A program made the translations under genes and the position numbers. Under the pieces are notes generated by a model. It was not told the DNA's origin and made no database searches. It saw only the letters and a program-made list of their open reading frames with translations. A stretch of DNA of 64,000 bases from Enterobacter mori. GTDB lineage: Bacteria; Pseudomonadota; Gammaproteobacteria; Enterobacterales; Enterobacteriaceae. Numbering within the stretch: position 1 is the stretch's first letter; each line of letters opens with the position of its first letter. This document shows positions 48,047-58,605 of the stretch, in pieces. The stretch is from assembly GCF_025244905.1 (NCBI RefSeq), contig NZ_CP104285.1, positions 930,001 to 994,000 on the forward strand, written 5' to 3'.

Positions 48047-49342
48047 GTGCTGGAACGTCTGTCATGGAAAAGGCTCGTCTTTGAACTGATCTTATGCTGT
48101 ATTCCGGCCTTTATTCTGGGGGCCATCTTTGGGCATCTGCCTTGGTTTTTGCTGGCGGCAGTGACCGGGTTATTAGTCTGGCATTTCTGGAACTTACTGC
48201 GCCTCTCCTGGTGGCTGTGGGTGGACAGAAGCATGACCCCTCCGCCGGGAAGCGGGAGCTGGGAACCGCTGCTGTATGGCCTGCACCAGATGCAGATGCG
48301 TAATAAAAAACGTCGTCGCGAGCTGGGAAGCTTAATCAAACGCTTTCGCAGCGGCGCGGAGTCGCTGCCGGATGCCGTCATTCTGACCACTGAAGAAGGC
48401 ACGATTTTCTGGTGTAACGGCCTGGCGCAACAGCTGCTGGGCCTGCGCTGGCCGGACGATAATGGGCAAAATATTCTTAACCTGCTGCGTTATCCGGAGT
48501 TCACGCTGTATCTGAAAAAACGTGATTTTACGGGGCCGCACAATCTGAGGCTCAACAACGGGCGCCATCTGGAAATCCGCGTGATGCCTTACAGCGATCG
48601 ACAGTGGCTGATGGTGGCGCGGGATGTCACCCAGATGCACCAGCTGGAAGGGGCGAGACGCAACTTCTTCGCAAACGTGAGCCACGAATTACGCACCCCG
48701 TTGACCGTGCTTCAGGGCTACCTGGAGATGATGCAGGAGCAAACGCTCGAAGGTGCGCCGCGTGAAAAAGCGCTGCACACCATGCGCGAGCAAACGCACC
48801 GTATGGAAGGTCTGGTCAAGCAGCTGCTGACGCTCTCGAAGATTGAAGCCGCACCTTCACTGGCACTGAATGACACCATCGACGTGCCGATGATGCTGCG
48901 GGTGGTGGAGCGGGAAGCGCAAACGTTAAGCCATAAAAAACATCAAATTAGCTTTGAGGTCGACAGCGCCCTGAAGGTGCTCGGCAGTGAAGATGAGCTG
49001 CGCAGCGCCATCTCCAACCTGGTGTATAACGCGGTGAATCATACGCCGGAGGGGACCCATATCGTGGTGCGCTGGCAGCGTGTGACCGCGGGCGCTGAGT
49101 TTAGCGTTGAGGACAACGGGCCGGGGATTGCCCCTGAGCACATACCGCGTCTGACCGAGCGATTCTACCGTGTGGATAAAGCGCGCTCGCGGCAGACCGG
49201 GGGAAGCGGTCTGGGGCTGGCGATTGTGAAACACGCGGTGAATCATCATGAAAGCCGTCTTGATATTCAGAGTACGCTGGGTAAAGGAACCCGCTTCAGC
49301 TTTGTTATTCCGGAACGATTAATTGCCAAAAAGATCGCCTGA
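48047..49342 (+). CDS. phoR: Phosphate regulon sensor kinase PhoR
   Basis: A 431-residue histidine kinase with two N-terminal membrane helices, a PAS domain (about 95-190) and a kinase core: the phosphorylated His in [15 protein letters not shown] box [13 protein letters not shown]1 [12 protein letters not shown] and G2 [12 protein letters not shown]. It starts with GTG 48047, 21 bases after phoB, as in E. coli. It phosphorylates PhoB under phosphate limitation. Confidence 0.97.
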   Translation: MLERLSWKRLVFELILCCIPAFILGAIFGHLPWFLLAAVTGLLVWHFWNLLRLSWWLWVDRSMTPPPGSGSWEPLLYGLHQMQMRNKKRRRELGSLIKRFRSGAESLPDAVILTTEEGTIFWCNGLAQQLLGLRWPDDNGQNILNLLRYPEFTLYLKKRDFTGPHNLRLNNGRHLEIRVMPYSDRQWLMVARDVTQMHQLEGARRNFFANVSHELRTPLTVLQGYLEMMQEQTLEGAPREKALHTMREQTHRMEGLVKQLLTLSKIEAAPSLALNDTIDVPMMLRVVEREAQTLSHKKHQISFEVDSALKVLGSEDELRSAISNLVYNAVNHTPEGTHIVVRWQRVTAGAEFSVEDNGPGIAPEHIPRLTERFYRVDKARSRQTGGSGLGLAIVKHAVNHHESRLDIQSTLGKGTRFSFVIPERLIAKKIA

Positions 49343-49368
49343 CGGCAGGCGTGTCATTTTACCTTTCC

Positions 49369-49392
49369 ACGGGTCAGCATTTGCTGGCCCGT
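49369..49392 (+). terminator. Terminator of phoBR
   Basis: ACGGGTCAGCA and TGCTGGCCCGT form an 11-bp stem with one G-U pair, followed by TTGCTTTG, 27 bases past phoR. Confidence 0.7.
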
Positions 49393-49751
49393 TTGCTTTG
49401 CAGTCAAGCGAAACGCGTGTGAATATTATACGGTTGATGCTTTTTTGTTCGCATGATTAGCCATGGGTTTTTCTTATAATTAGCGTATTGTTCTGGTCTG
49501 GTTTTTCATGCTGGTATATTGTTCTGGTTTTGCGATCCCTCCTTGCCTTTAAACGTTATAAGCGTTTAAATTGCCCCCCAGATACTGTCAGACCGACTGT
49601 ATTTGCGTGGTAAATCGAAAAACTATTCTTCTCCACGCCAGGACGGGAGCATTTCCCGCTGAAATTGAGCAAATTTTCCGCTGTATCGTCCCATCAGGGA
49701 TAGCGAAAATCTCAACGTTTTCAACACCACATCCACAGGCAGTAAGGTTTT
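49393..49751. other. Leader and control region upstream of brnQ
   Basis: A 359-base gap. It contains a direct repeat TATTGTTCTGGT at 49486-49497 and 49517-49528 (31 bases apart) and a perfect palindrome TTTAAACG-N7-CGTTTAAA at 49548-49570. No coding frame is convincing. Either element could be an operator for the branched-chain amino acid carrier; Lrp-type control is known for branched-chain uptake in E. coli but no site was matched. Confidence 0.5.
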
Positions 49752-51071
49752 ATGACCCATCACTTAAAATCGCGTGACATCATCGCGCTGGGCTTTATGA
49801 CATTTGCGCTGTTCGTTGGCGCAGGTAATATCATTTTCCCTCCAATGGTTGGCTTACAGGCGGGTGAACACGTCTGGACGGCTGCGTTTGGTTTCCTGAT
49901 TACTGCCGTGGGTCTTCCGGTCCTCACCGTTATCGCGCTGGCGAAAGTCGGTGGCGGCGTGGACAGCCTCAGCACCCCGATTGGCAAAGTGGCTGGCGTT
50001 CTGCTGGCGACCGTCTGCTATCTGGCCGTTGGTCCGCTGTTTGCCACCCCGCGTACCGCGACCGTTTCCTTTGAAGTGGGGATCGCTCCGCTGACGGGTG
50101 ACGGCGCGATGCCGCTGTTTATCTACAGCCTGATCTACTTCGCAATCGTAATACTGGTTTCCCTTTATCCGGGCAAATTGCTGGATACCGTGGGTAACTT
50201 CCTGGCGCCGCTGAAAATTGTGGCACTGATCGTGCTGGCGGTGGCGGCCATCGTCTGGCCTGCAGGCCCGATTAGCGACGCAATGGACGCCTATAAAAAC
50301 GCTGCGTTCTCTAACGGCTTTGTGAACGGCTATCTGACGATGGATACGCTGGGCGCGATGGTGTTTGGTATCGTTATCGTCAATGCCGCGCGTTCCCGCG
50401 GTGTGACGGAAGCGCGCCTGCTGACCCGCTATACCATCTGGGCTGGCCTGATGGCCGGTGTGGGTCTGACGCTTCTGTATCTGGCACTGTTCCGCCTGGG
50501 TTCCGACAGCGCGATGCTGGTCGATCAAAACGCCAACGGTGCAGCTATCCTGCACGCTTACGTTCAGCACACCTTCGGTGGTGCGGGCAGCATGCTGCTG
50601 GCGGCGCTGATTTTCCTGGCGTGTCTGGTGACGGCGGTTGGCCTGACCTGTGCCTGCGCAGAGTTCTTTGCACAGTATCTGCCGCTCTCTTACCGCACCC
50701 TGGTGTTTATCCTTGGTATTTTCTCCATGGCGGTGTCCAACCTCGGTCTGAGCCACCTGATTCAGGTCTCTATTCCGGTACTGACGGCGATTTACCCGCC
50801 GTGCATCGTGCTGGTGGTGCTGAGCTTTACTCGCCCGTGGTGGAACAACTCGTCGCGAATTATTGCACCAGCCATGTTTATCAGCCTGATTTTTGGTATC
50901 CTTGACGGGATTAAAGCATCAGCTTTCGCAGACATTCTGCCTGCGTGGACACAGCGTCTGCCGCTGTCTGAGCAAGGCCTGGCCTGGCTGATGCCTACCG
51001 TTGTCGCACTGGTTCTGGCGATTATCTGGGACCGTGCTGCAGGGCGTCAGGTCGCATCGAACGCCCATTAA
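49752..51071 (+). CDS. brnQ: Branched-chain amino acid carrier BrnQ
   Basis: A 439-residue LIVCS-family symporter with 12 helices that imports leucine, isoleucine and valine. The N-terminal [20 protein letters not shown] and [12 protein letters not shown] signatures match E. coli BrnQ. The start has TAAGG 4 bases upstream. Confidence 0.95.
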   Translation: MTHHLKSRDIIALGFMTFALFVGAGNIIFPPMVGLQAGEHVWTAAFGFLITAVGLPVLTVIALAKVGGGVDSLSTPIGKVAGVLLATVCYLAVGPLFATPRTATVSFEVGIAPLTGDGAMPLFIYSLIYFAIVILVSLYPGKLLDTVGNFLAPLKIVALIVLAVAAIVWPAGPISDAMDAYKNAAFSNGFVNGYLTMDTLGAMVFGIVIVNAARSRGVTEARLLTRYTIWAGLMAGVGLTLLYLALFRLGSDSAMLVDQNANGAAILHAYVQHTFGGAGSMLLAALIFLACLVTAVGLTCACAEFFAQYLPLSYRTLVFILGIFSMAVSNLGLSHLIQVSIPVLTAIYPPCIVLVVLSFTRPWWNNSSRIIAPAMFISLIFGILDGIKASAFADILPAWTQRLPLSEQGLAWLMPTVVALVLAIIWDRAAGRQVASNAH

Positions 51072-51091
51072 TCAACGGCAACAAACTGTTT

Positions 51092-51120
51092 AACCACGGG
51101 GCTTAAAGCCCCGTGGTTTT
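51092..51120 (+). terminator. Terminator of brnQ
   Basis: AACCACGGGGC-TTAAA-GCCCCGTGGTT is a perfect 11-bp stem followed by long T-runs, 20 bases past brnQ. proY begins 33 bases later and so needs its own promoter or read-through. Confidence 0.92.
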
Positions 51121-51152
51121 TTGTTTTTTTTGTGTTGAATGGCAAGATTTAA

Positions 51153-52526
51153 ATGGAAAGCACTAACAAACTTAAACGTGGATTGAGCACCCGCCACATC
51201 CGCTTTATGGCGCTGGGCTCGGCTATCGGCACCGGTCTTTTTTATGGCTCGGCAGATGCCATCAAAATGGCCGGTCCAAGCGTTCTGCTGGCGTACATCA
51301 TCGGCGGTGTTGCGGCCTATATCATCATGCGCGCGCTGGGTGAGATGTCGGTTCACAACCCGTCTGCCAGCTCCTTCTCCCGCTACGCGCAGGAAAACTT
51401 AGGCCCGCTGGCCGGGTTTATCACCGGCTGGACCTACTGCTTTGAAATCCTGATTGTGGCGATTGCCGACGTGACCGCGTTTGGCATCTATATGGGCGTC
51501 TGGTTCCCGGCGGTGCCGCACTGGATATGGGTGCTGAGCGTGGTGCTGATCATCTGCGCCGTCAACCTGATGAGCGTGAAGGTGTTTGGTGAGCTGGAGT
51601 TCTGGTTCTCCTTCTTTAAGGTCGCGACCATTATCATCATGATCCTCGCCGGTTTCGGCATCATCATCTGGGGTATCGGTAATGGCGGTCAGCCGACCGG
51701 CATCCATAACCTGTGGACGAACGGCGGCTTCTTCAGCAACGGCTGGCTCGGCATGGTGATGTCGCTTCAGATGGTCATGTTCGCCTACGGCGGTATCGAG
51801 ATTATTGGGATCACCGCCGGGGAAGCGAAAGACCCGGAGAAATCCATTCCGCGCGCCATCAACTCCGTGCCGATGCGTATACTGGTGTTTTATGTGGGTA
51901 CGCTGTTCGTGATTATGTCCATCTACCCGTGGAACCAGGTCGGCACCAACGGCAGCCCATTTGTTCTGACCTTCCAGCACATGGGTATCGCCTTTGCCGC
52001 CAGCATTCTCAACTTTGTGGTGCTGACCGCGTCGCTGTCGGCCATCAACAGTGACGTCTTTGGCGTAGGCCGTATGCTGCACGGCATGGCGGAGCAGGGC
52101 AGCGCGCCGAAGGTGTTCGCCAAAACCTCACGCCGCGGCACGCCGTGGGTGACCGTCGTGGTCATGACCGTGGCGCTGCTGTTCTCGGTTTACCTGAATT
52201 ACATCATGCCGGAAAACGTCTTCCTGGTAATTGCCTCACTGGCGACCTTCGCGACGGTGTGGGTGTGGATCATGATCCTGCTGTCGCAGATTGCCTTTCG
52301 CCGTCGTCTGTCGCCGGATGAGGCGAAAGCGCTGAAGTTCAAAGTACCGGGCGGGGTGGCAACCACCGTCGTTGGGCTGATCTTCCTGGTGTTTATCATT
52401 GGGCTGATTGGCTACCACCCGGACACCCGTATTTCCCTGTATGTGGGCTGCGCGTGGATCGTCCTGCTGCTGGTGGGCTGGATGTTCAAATGCCGCCGTG
52501 ACCGTCAGTTGGCAGAAGCACAGTAA
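51153..52526 (+). CDS. proY: Proline-specific permease ProY
   Basis: A 457-residue APC-superfamily permease with 12 helices, of the AroP/ProY group, same length as E. coli ProY. The signature [20 protein letters not shown] and the central [15 protein letters not shown] segment ([20 protein letters not shown]) are visible. ProY is cryptic for proline transport in Salmonella unless overexpressed. The ribosome site is weak (GGCAAGA). Confidence 0.92.
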   Translation: MESTNKLKRGLSTRHIRFMALGSAIGTGLFYGSADAIKMAGPSVLLAYIIGGVAAYIIMRALGEMSVHNPSASSFSRYAQENLGPLAGFITGWTYCFEILIVAIADVTAFGIYMGVWFPAVPHWIWVLSVVLIICAVNLMSVKVFGELEFWFSFFKVATIIIMILAGFGIIIWGIGNGGQPTGIHNLWTNGGFFSNGWLGMVMSLQMVMFAYGGIEIIGITAGEAKDPEKSIPRAINSVPMRILVFYVGTLFVIMSIYPWNQVGTNGSPFVLTFQHMGIAFAASILNFVVLTASLSAINSDVFGVGRMLHGMAEQGSAPKVFAKTSRRGTPWVTVVVMTVALLFSVYLNYIMPENVFLVIASLATFATVWVWIMILLSQIAFRRRLSPDEAKALKFKVPGGVATTVVGLIFLVFIIGLIGYHPDTRISLYVGCAWIVLLLVGWMFKCRRDRQLAEAQ

Positions 52527-52535
52527 CATCCTTTT

Positions 52536-52569
52536 CCCCTCTCCACGTGGGAGAGGGTTAGGGTGAGGG
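52536..52569. repeat. Palindromic repeat unit between proY and malZ
   Basis: CCCTCTCC-ACGT-GGGAGAGGG followed by TTAGGGTGAGGG; same family as at 18.4, 40.7 and 42.7 kb. It is 10 bases past the proY stop, here between two genes on the same strand. Confidence 0.78.
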
Positions 52570-52600
52570 CATCAGGTCGCACTGATGCCTACTCCCCCGT

Positions 52601-52610
52601 CCTCCTCCCC
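52601..52610 (-). promoter_or_regulatory. MalT box upstream of malZ
   Basis: On the minus strand GGGGAGGAGG matches the MalT consensus GGGGA(T/G)GAGG at every position. It is 79 bases before the malZ start. malZ is a known member of the maltose regulon, which supports the site; MalT promoters often have more than one box and I see only this good one. Confidence 0.6.
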
Positions 52611-52688
52611 CAATAAATCACGTCATGGTGAGCTATCCTTAACCACCCTGTGGCAAGGTGACGTCAATTTCATCAAAGGGGATTCGTG

Positions 52689-54506
52689 ATGTTAAATGCC
52701 TGGCACCTTCCGGTTGCCCCATTTGTTAAGCAAAACAAAGACAACCTTGTGATTACGCTCTGGCTGGCGGGGGAAAATCAGCCTGAACGCGTGACGCTCC
52801 GCGCCGAAATAGATAACGAAGAGACCGGGCTGAAAATGCACAAGCTGCGCAGTCAGCCGCAGCCAGGGATCACCGCATGGCGGGCGAATATCGACCTGCG
52901 CAGCGGCCAGCCGCGTCGCCGTTACAGCTTCAAACTGTTGTGGAATAACCGTCAGCTGTGGTTTACCCCGCAGGGGTTTAGCCGTTTTCCGCCCGCACGG
53001 CTGGAGCAGTTTGCGGTCGATTACCCGGATAACGGCCCGCAGTGGGTTAACGATCAGATCTTTTACCAGATTTTCCCGGACCGCTTTGCGCGCAGCGAAA
53101 AGCGCACCGCGCAGCAGGATAAGGTTTATTACCACCACGCGGCGGGTCACGACGTCATTATGAAAGCGTGGGATGATCCGGTGACGGCGCAGGCTGGCGG
53201 CTCGACCTTTTACGGCGGCGATCTCGACGGCATCAGCGAAAAACTGCCGTACCTGAAAAAACTGGGCGTGACGGCGCTCTACCTGAACCCGGTGTTTAAA
53301 GCCCCAAGCGTGCACAAATACGATACGCAGGATTATCGCCACGTTGACGAACAGTTTGGCGGTGACGAGGCGCTGATGCGCCTGCGTAAGAACACCCAAA
53401 ATGAAGGCATGCGCCTGATTCTGGACGGCGTGTTCAACCACAGCGGAGATTCACACGCCTGGTTTGACCGCCATAATCAGTCGATGGGCGGGGCATGTCA
53501 TAACCCGGACTCGCCGCAGCGTGACTGGTACAGCTTTAACGAGGAGGGACGCGCGCTGGACTGGCTGGGTTACGCCAGCCTGCCGAAGCTGGATTTCCAG
53601 TCGCCAACGCTCGTGAATGAAATCTACGGCGGCGAAGACAGCATCGTGCGCCACTGGTTGAAAGCGCCATGGAATATGGACGGCTGGCGTCTGGACGTGG
53701 TGCATATGCTCGGTGAAGCAGGCGGGGCGCAGAATAACCTTCAGCACGTCGCGGGGATCACGCGCTCGGCGAAAGCGGCCCAGCCTGAAGCGTTTGTCTT
53801 CGGCGAGCACTTTGGCGACGCGCGCCAGTGGCTGCAGAACGATGCGGAAGATGCGGCGATGAACTATCGCGGCTTCACCTTCCCGCTGTGGGGATTCCTC
53901 GCTAACACCGATATCTCCTACGATCCGAACCATATCGACGCTGAAACCTGCATGGCGTGGATGGAGAACTATCGCGCCGGTCTGTCTCATCAGCAGCAGC
54001 TGCGGATGTTCAACCAGCTCGATAGCCACGATACCGCCCGCTTTAAATCCCTGCTCGGCAAGGATGTAGCCCGTCTGCCGCTGGCGGTCACCTGGCTCTT
54101 CACCTGGCCGGGCGTGCCGTGCATTTATTACGGCGACGAGGTGGGGCTGGACGGCAACAACGATCCGTTCTGTCGTAAAACCTTCCCGTGGGAGCCCGCG
54201 AAACAGGACAAGGTGCTGTTCAGCCTGTATCAGCGGCTGGCGAAGCTGCGTAAGCAGAGTCTCGCCCTGCGCTACGGTGGCTGTCAGGTGGCCTATGCGC
54301 ACGATAACGTGGTGGTGTTTGCCCGCGTCTATAACCAGCAGCGCGTGCTGGTGGCGATCAACCGGGGCGAGGCCTGTGAAGTTGTCCTGGACCATTCCCC
54401 GCTGCTTAACGTGAAGGTATGGCAACTTAAAGAAGGTAAGGGCGTTATTCAGGAAGGGATCTTCTCTCTGCCTGCAATATCCGCTTCTATCTGGTTCGGC
54501 CATTAA
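52689..54506 (+). CDS. malZ: Maltodextrin glucosidase MalZ
   Basis: A cytoplasmic GH13 enzyme of 605 residues that removes glucose from the reducing end of short maltodextrins. The N-terminal domain (to about 120) is followed by the catalytic barrel. Conserved GH13 regions: [23 protein letters not shown] (nucleophile Asp), [11 protein letters not shown] (acid Glu) and [13 protein letters not shown] use ATG 52689 with AAAGGGG upstream; the GTG just before it is an alternative. Confidence 0.95.
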   Translation: MLNAWHLPVAPFVKQNKDNLVITLWLAGENQPERVTLRAEIDNEETGLKMHKLRSQPQPGITAWRANIDLRSGQPRRRYSFKLLWNNRQLWFTPQGFSRFPPARLEQFAVDYPDNGPQWVNDQIFYQIFPDRFARSEKRTAQQDKVYYHHAAGHDVIMKAWDDPVTAQAGGSTFYGGDLDGISEKLPYLKKLGVTALYLNPVFKAPSVHKYDTQDYRHVDEQFGGDEALMRLRKNTQNEGMRLILDGVFNHSGDSHAWFDRHNQSMGGACHNPDSPQRDWYSFNEEGRALDWLGYASLPKLDFQSPTLVNEIYGGEDSIVRHWLKAPWNMDGWRLDVVHMLGEAGGAQNNLQHVAGITRSAKAAQPEAFVFGEHFGDARQWLQNDAEDAAMNYRGFTFPLWGFLANTDISYDPNHIDAETCMAWMENYRAGLSHQQQLRMFNQLDSHDTARFKSLLGKDVARLPLAVTWLFTWPGVPCIYYGDEVGLDGNNDPFCRKTFPWEPAKQDKVLFSLYQRLAKLRKQSLALRYGGCQVAYAHDNVVVFARVYNQQRVLVAINRGEACEVVLDHSPLLNVKVWQLKEGKGVIQEGIFSLPAISASIWFGH

Positions 54507-54513
54507 CCCTGCC

Positions 54514-54543
54514 TCTGCAACCGGTATACGAGTCGGTTGCAGA
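54514..54543 (+). terminator. Hairpin terminator of malZ
   Basis: TCTGCAACCG and CGGTTGCAGA form a perfect 10-bp stem with a 10-base loop, 8 bases past the stop. The T-run after it is short. Confidence 0.7.
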
Positions 54544-54706
54544 ATATTCCCCTAGGTTGTTCTGATAAATTCAACAGAGGGGACAAATATCTTTACTATC
54601 CGCTTAATCAATTCTCGCTATACTCAATTTGCTTTATCAGTCAGGGCCCTTTCTCATATAGCACACTAAATTTTTCTCTTTTAACTTATTGATTAAAAGG
54701 TTTTTT

Positions 54707-55348
54707 ATGTCTATTCGTGAACTGATTGATCCGTCCAATTCCGCATTGATTTTTATCGATCACCAGCCACAGATGTCCTTTGGCGTCGCTAATATTGATC
54801 GCCAACTGCTGAAAAATAATACGGTTGCCCTGGCAAAAGCCGGCAAAATTTTTGATGTTCCTGTTATCTACACCTCAGTCGAAACCAAAAGCTTCAGCGG
54901 CTATATCTGGCCCGAGCTGCTGGCGGTGCATCCGGATGTTAAGCCGATTGAGCGCACCTCTATGAACTCCTGGGAAGATGATGCGTTTGTTGCGGCAGTC
55001 AAAGCCACGGGCCGTAAGAAACTTATTATCTCTGCCCTGTGGACTGAAGTGTGTCTGACCTTCCCGGCACTGATGGCGCTGGATGAAGGCTTCGAAGTCT
55101 ATGTGGTGACTGACACCTCCGGTGGCACCTCCGTAGATGCCCATGAGCGCGCTATTGACCGCATGGTGCAGGCGGGTGCCGTGCCTGTGACCTGGCAGCA
55201 GGTACTGCTGGAGTACCAGCGCGACTGGTCACGCAAAGGGACTTACGACGCGGTCATGGACCTGGTACGAGAGCACAGCGGAGCTTACGGTATGGGGGTT
55301 GATTATGCCTACACCCTCGTTCACGGTGCGCCAGAGCGTAAAGCGTAA
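54707..55348 (+). CDS. YcaC-like isochorismatase-fold hydrolase
   Basis: A 213-residue cysteine hydrolase related to E. coli YcaC. Asp in LIFIDHQPQMSFG, and the catalytic-type Cys in SALWTEVCLTFPALMALDEG, are present; the position often held by lysine seems to be the Arg in ERTSMNSWED, as in YcaC. ATG 54707 (MSIRELIDPSNSALIF) is used; an ATG 18 bases earlier is in frame. It is first in a cluster of three genes absent from E. coli at this place. Substrate unknown. Confidence 0.78.
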   Translation: MSIRELIDPSNSALIFIDHQPQMSFGVANIDRQLLKNNTVALAKAGKIFDVPVIYTSVETKSFSGYIWPELLAVHPDVKPIERTSMNSWEDDAFVAAVKATGRKKLIISALWTEVCLTFPALMALDEGFEVYVVTDTSGGTSVDAHERAIDRMVQAGAVPVTWQQVLLEYQRDWSRKGTYDAVMDLVREHSGAYGMGVDYAYTLVHGAPERKA

Positions 55349-55395
55349 ACCTTTCAGGGCGGGGTCCTCCCGCCCGCTCATGACCAGGAGCTTTT

Positions 55396-55941
55396 ATGGC
55401 GCAAACATCCCATGTCACGCTGGTGATCGCTCACACCCTTCTTCCGGGACAGTCTGAGCGGTACGAGCAGTGGCTCGGCAAAATCATGCCCATCGCGGCG
55501 GAATTTCCCGGCCATCTGGGCGCAAATGTCATTCGTCCTGCCGAAGGGCAGACGCTGTGGACGGTGGTTATCCGCTTCGACACTATCGAACACCTTTACG
55601 CGTGGACGCAGTCTGATACACGCAATGGGCTGGTGAAAGAGATTGAGTCCCTACTGGCGGAAGGCGATAAAACTGAAGTGCGCACCGAGCCGGCATTCTG
55701 GTTCACGCCGCCGGAACCGCACGTGCGTAAACCGAAGCAGTGGAAGCAATTTCTCATCACGTTGCTGGTGATTTTTCCAAGCACCAACGTAGTGCCGCTG
55801 GTGACAGGCTTATTGCTGCCTGGTCTGAAAGGCTCATTATTGCTGCATTTGATTAACGATGCCTGTGTGGTCGCGCTGGTGGTCTGGCTGTGGATGCCCA
55901 TCGTGACCCGTCTGTTTGCCGGATGGCTGAAAAAAGCCTGA
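55396..55941 (+). CDS. ABM-domain protein with C-terminal membrane helices
   Basis: A 181-residue protein. Residues about 5-105 form an antibiotic-biosynthesis-monooxygenase (ABM) ferredoxin-like fold (VTLVIAHTLLPGQSERYEQW, GHLGANVIRP, TLWTVVIRF). Two membrane helices follow (about 118-142 and 150-172), so the ABM domain is tethered to the inner membrane. A GGAGC ribosome site precedes ATG 55396. Members of this architecture are usually unannotated; quinol or other small aromatic oxidation is possible but unproven. It lies 47 bases after the hydrolase gene and 21 before the amidohydrolase gene. Confidence 0.68.
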   Translation: MAQTSHVTLVIAHTLLPGQSERYEQWLGKIMPIAAEFPGHLGANVIRPAEGQTLWTVVIRFDTIEHLYAWTQSDTRNGLVKEIESLLAEGDKTEVRTEPAFWFTPPEPHVRKPKQWKQFLITLLVIFPSTNVVPLVTGLLLPGLKGSLLLHLINDACVVALVVWLWMPIVTRLFAGWLKKA

Positions 55942-55962
55942 TTCGGTTCAAAGGAGTACGTT

Positions 55963-57831
55963 ATGTCCCAAACTGCCACACTGATCTTAACCAAAGGTCA
56001 GATCCATACCCTCGATCGTGAAAATCCGCTCACGGAAGCGGTGGCGATTGCCAATGGCAAGATCCTCGCTACAGGCAATCACGATCGCATCATGAGCTAT
56101 GCGACGCAGGGAACACAGATCGTCGACCTGAAAGGGAGTACGGTGATCCCCGGCCTGAACGACTCGCACCTGCACCTGATCCGCGGCGGGCTGAACTACA
56201 ACCTTGAACTGCGCTGGGAAGGTGTGCCCTCGCTGGTGGATGCGTTGCGCATGCTGAAAGATCAGGCCGATCGTACACCGTCACCACAGTGGGTGCGCGT
56301 CGTCGGTGGCTGGAGCGAATTCCAGTTTGCCGAGCGTCGGATGCCGACCATCGAAGAGCTTAACGAGGCGGCACCTGACACTCCTGTGTTTGTGCTTCAT
56401 CTTTACGATCGCGCGTTGCTTAACCGCGCCGCGCTGAAAGCGGTTGGCTATACCAAAGAGACACCGAACCCGCCGGGTGGTGAAATCGTGCGTGATAACA
56501 ACGGCAACCCAACCGGGATGCTTATCGCCAAACCGAATGCGATGATCCTTTACGCCACGCTGGCGAAAGGGCCGAAGCTGCCTATTGAGCAGCAGGTGAA
56601 CTCCACGCGCCAGTTTATGCGTGAGCTGAACCGTCTGGGGCTGACCAGCGCCATCGACGCGGGCGGCGGTTTCCAGAACTACCCGGAAGATTACGAGGTG
56701 ATCGCTGAGCTGCATGCCAAGGAGCAGATGACGGTGCGTATCGCCTACAACCTCTTTACCCAGCGTCCGAAGCAGGAGCTGGAAGATTTTGAGCGCTGGA
56801 CCGATATGCTGAAGCCTGGACAGGGAACTGACTTCTATCGCGCTAACGGTGCAGGCGAAATGCTGGTCTTCTCGGCGGCAGATTTTGAAGACTTCCTCCA
56901 GCCGCGCCCGGATCTCCCGGAGGGGATGGAGGATGAGCTGGAGCGAGTGGTGCGCCACCTGGTGGAAAACCGCTGGCCGTTCCGTCTGCATGCCACCTAT
57001 GACGAATCCATCAGCCGCATGCTGGACGTCTTTGAAAAGGTGAACCGGGATATTCCCTTTAATGGCCTGCACTGGTTCTTCGACCACGCAGAAACAATCA
57101 CCGAGCATAATATCGAGCGCGTAAAGGCGCTCGGCGGCGGGATTGCGGTGCAGCACCGTATGGCATTCCAGGGCGAGTATTTTGTCGATCGCTACGGTAA
57201 AGAGGCGGTGAAACATACGCCGCCGGTGGCGAAAATGCTTGAGCTGGAGGTGCCGGTTGGGTTAGGGACGGACGCTACGCGTGTGGCGAGCTACAATCCG
57301 TGGACGGCACTTTATTGGTTGGTGTCTGGCCGTACGGTGGGTGGGCTGGCAATGTATGATGACAACAACCGTCTGCCGCGTGAGGTGGCGCTGGAGCTGT
57401 GGACTGCAGGGAGCGCGTGGTTCTCCAGCGAGCAGGGCAAAAAAGGGCGGCTTGTTGAAGGACAGCTGGCGGATCTGGTGGTGCTGTCGAAAGACTACTT
57501 CAGCGTGGCGGAAGAGGAAATTAAAGGCATTGAATCGGTGCTGACGGTCGTGGATGGCAAAGTAGTATACGCCGCCGGGCATTTCAGCCCTCTATCCCCT
57601 CCGTCGATCCCGGTTTTGCCCGAGTGGTCACCCGTAGTGAAAGTGCCAGGGCATTATCGCTCTGCACCGCCTGCGACCAGTAAAGTGGGCGCGGTAGTAC
57701 AGATGCACCAGTGCATCGGCAGCTGTGGGGTGCATGGTCATGCGCACGGCATTGCACGTCAGTCGGATATTCCGGTCTCGGATGAGCAGGCGTTCTGGGG
57801 CGTGTTAGGCTGTTCTTGCTTCGCGTTCTAA
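55963..57831 (+). CDS. AepA/YtcJ-like metal-dependent amidohydrolase
   Basis: A 622-residue member of the amidohydrolase 3 family. It has the N-terminal strand domain (ILTKGQIHTLDRENPLTEAV), the metal-binding DSHLHLIRGG, later His in HWFFDHAETITEHN and the catalytic-type Asp in VGLGTDATRVASYNPW, plus the end of the small domain (LADLVVLSKDYFSV). AepA of Pectobacterium, of this family, affects secreted enzymes. The last 45 residues are unusual: a Cys/His-rich tail with HQCIGSCGVHGHAHG and GCSCF. Substrate unknown. It ends the three-gene cluster. Confidence 0.75.
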   Translation: MSQTATLILTKGQIHTLDRENPLTEAVAIANGKILATGNHDRIMSYATQGTQIVDLKGSTVIPGLNDSHLHLIRGGLNYNLELRWEGVPSLVDALRMLKDQADRTPSPQWVRVVGGWSEFQFAERRMPTIEELNEAAPDTPVFVLHLYDRALLNRAALKAVGYTKETPNPPGGEIVRDNNGNPTGMLIAKPNAMILYATLAKGPKLPIEQQVNSTRQFMRELNRLGLTSAIDAGGGFQNYPEDYEVIAELHAKEQMTVRIAYNLFTQRPKQELEDFERWTDMLKPGQGTDFYRANGAGEMLVFSAADFEDFLQPRPDLPEGMEDELERVVRHLVENRWPFRLHATYDESISRMLDVFEKVNRDIPFNGLHWFFDHAETITEHNIERVKALGGGIAVQHRMAFQGEYFVDRYGKEAVKHTPPVAKMLELEVPVGLGTDATRVASYNPWTALYWLVSGRTVGGLAMYDDNNRLPREVALELWTAGSAWFSSEQGKKGRLVEGQLADLVVLSKDYFSVAEEEIKGIESVLTVVDGKVVYAAGHFSPLSPPSIPVLPEWSPVVKVPGHYRSAPPATSKVGAVVQMHQCIGSCGVHGHAHGIARQSDIPVSDEQAFWGVLGCSCFAF

Positions 57832-57858
57832 ATAAAAAGGCCCGCATCAGCGGGCCTT
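57832..57858 (-). terminator. Terminator of tsaA
   Basis: AAGGCCCGC-ATCA-GCGGGCCTT forms a perfect 9-bp stem; read on the minus strand it is followed by TTTTTATTT. It is 18 bases past the tsaA stop and may also help stop the convergent amidohydrolase transcript. Confidence 0.88.
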
Positions 57859-57876
57859 CGTCGTAAACCGTGCCGA

Positions 57877-58479
57877 TTACAGGCTGGATACGTTCTCAGA
57901 CAGGTATTTAGCCACGCCGTCTGGGGAAGCAGCCATACCTTCTTTACCTTTTTCCCACTGAGCCGGGCACACTTCACCGTGCTCTTCGTGGAACTGCAGC
58001 GCGTCAACCATGCGCAGCATTTCGTCGATGTTACGACCCAGCGGCAGATCGTTTACAACCTGGTGACGAACGATGCCGTTTGCGTCGATCAGGAAAGAAC
58101 CGCGCAGCGCAACGCCAGCGTCCGGATGTTCGATACCGTAAGCCTGCTGGATTTCGCGTTTGATGTCCGCAACCATTGCGTATTTCACCGCACCGATGCC
58201 GCCATTTTCGACAGGGGTGTTACGCCATGCGTTGTGTACAAATTCAGAGTCGAAGGAGACGCCAACCACTTCCACGCCACGCTTCTGGAATTCTTCATAA
58301 CGTTTGTCGAACGCGATCAGCTCAGACGGGCAAACGAAAGTGAAGTCCATTGGCCAGAAGAACAGAACGGTCGCTTTACCGTTGGTGTGCTGTTTGAAGT
58401 TGAAGTTTTCAACGATTTCACCATTGCCCAGAACTGCTGCAGCTGTAAAATCCGGAGCCGGACGAGTTACCAGAACCAT
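57877..58479 (-). CDS. tsaA: 2-Cys peroxiredoxin TsaA (Prx1/AhpC class)
   Basis: A 200-residue thioredoxin-dependent peroxidase for hydrogen and alkyl peroxides. The peroxidatic Cys50 is in FTFVCPSE with the catalytic Thr and later Arg in the active-site pattern; the resolving Cys171 is in GEVCPAQW. The Salmonella gene tsaA occupies this same place near malZ and acpH, and E. coli K-12 lacks it, so I use that symbol. A GGAGAA ribosome site precedes the start. Confidence 0.85.
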   Translation of the reverse strand: MVLVTRPAPDFTAAAVLGNGEIVENFNFKQHTNGKATVLFFWPMDFTFVCPSELIAFDKRYEEFQKRGVEVVGVSFDSEFVHNAWRNTPVENGGIGAVKYAMVADIKREIQQAYGIEHPDAGVALRGSFLIDANGIVRHQVVNDLPLGRNIDEMLRMVDALQFHEEHGEVCPAQWEKGKEGMAASPDGVAKYLSENVSSL

Positions 58480-58605
58480 ATGATTCTCCTGTAGATACTA
58501 AGGTTATTTGGAACGCAACGCGGGCCAGTATAGAGAGTGTTCGGGAATAAGACAAAGAGGTGGTGACAATCGTTCCGCCAGCTTTTACCTATCAATGTAA
58601 ATCTG

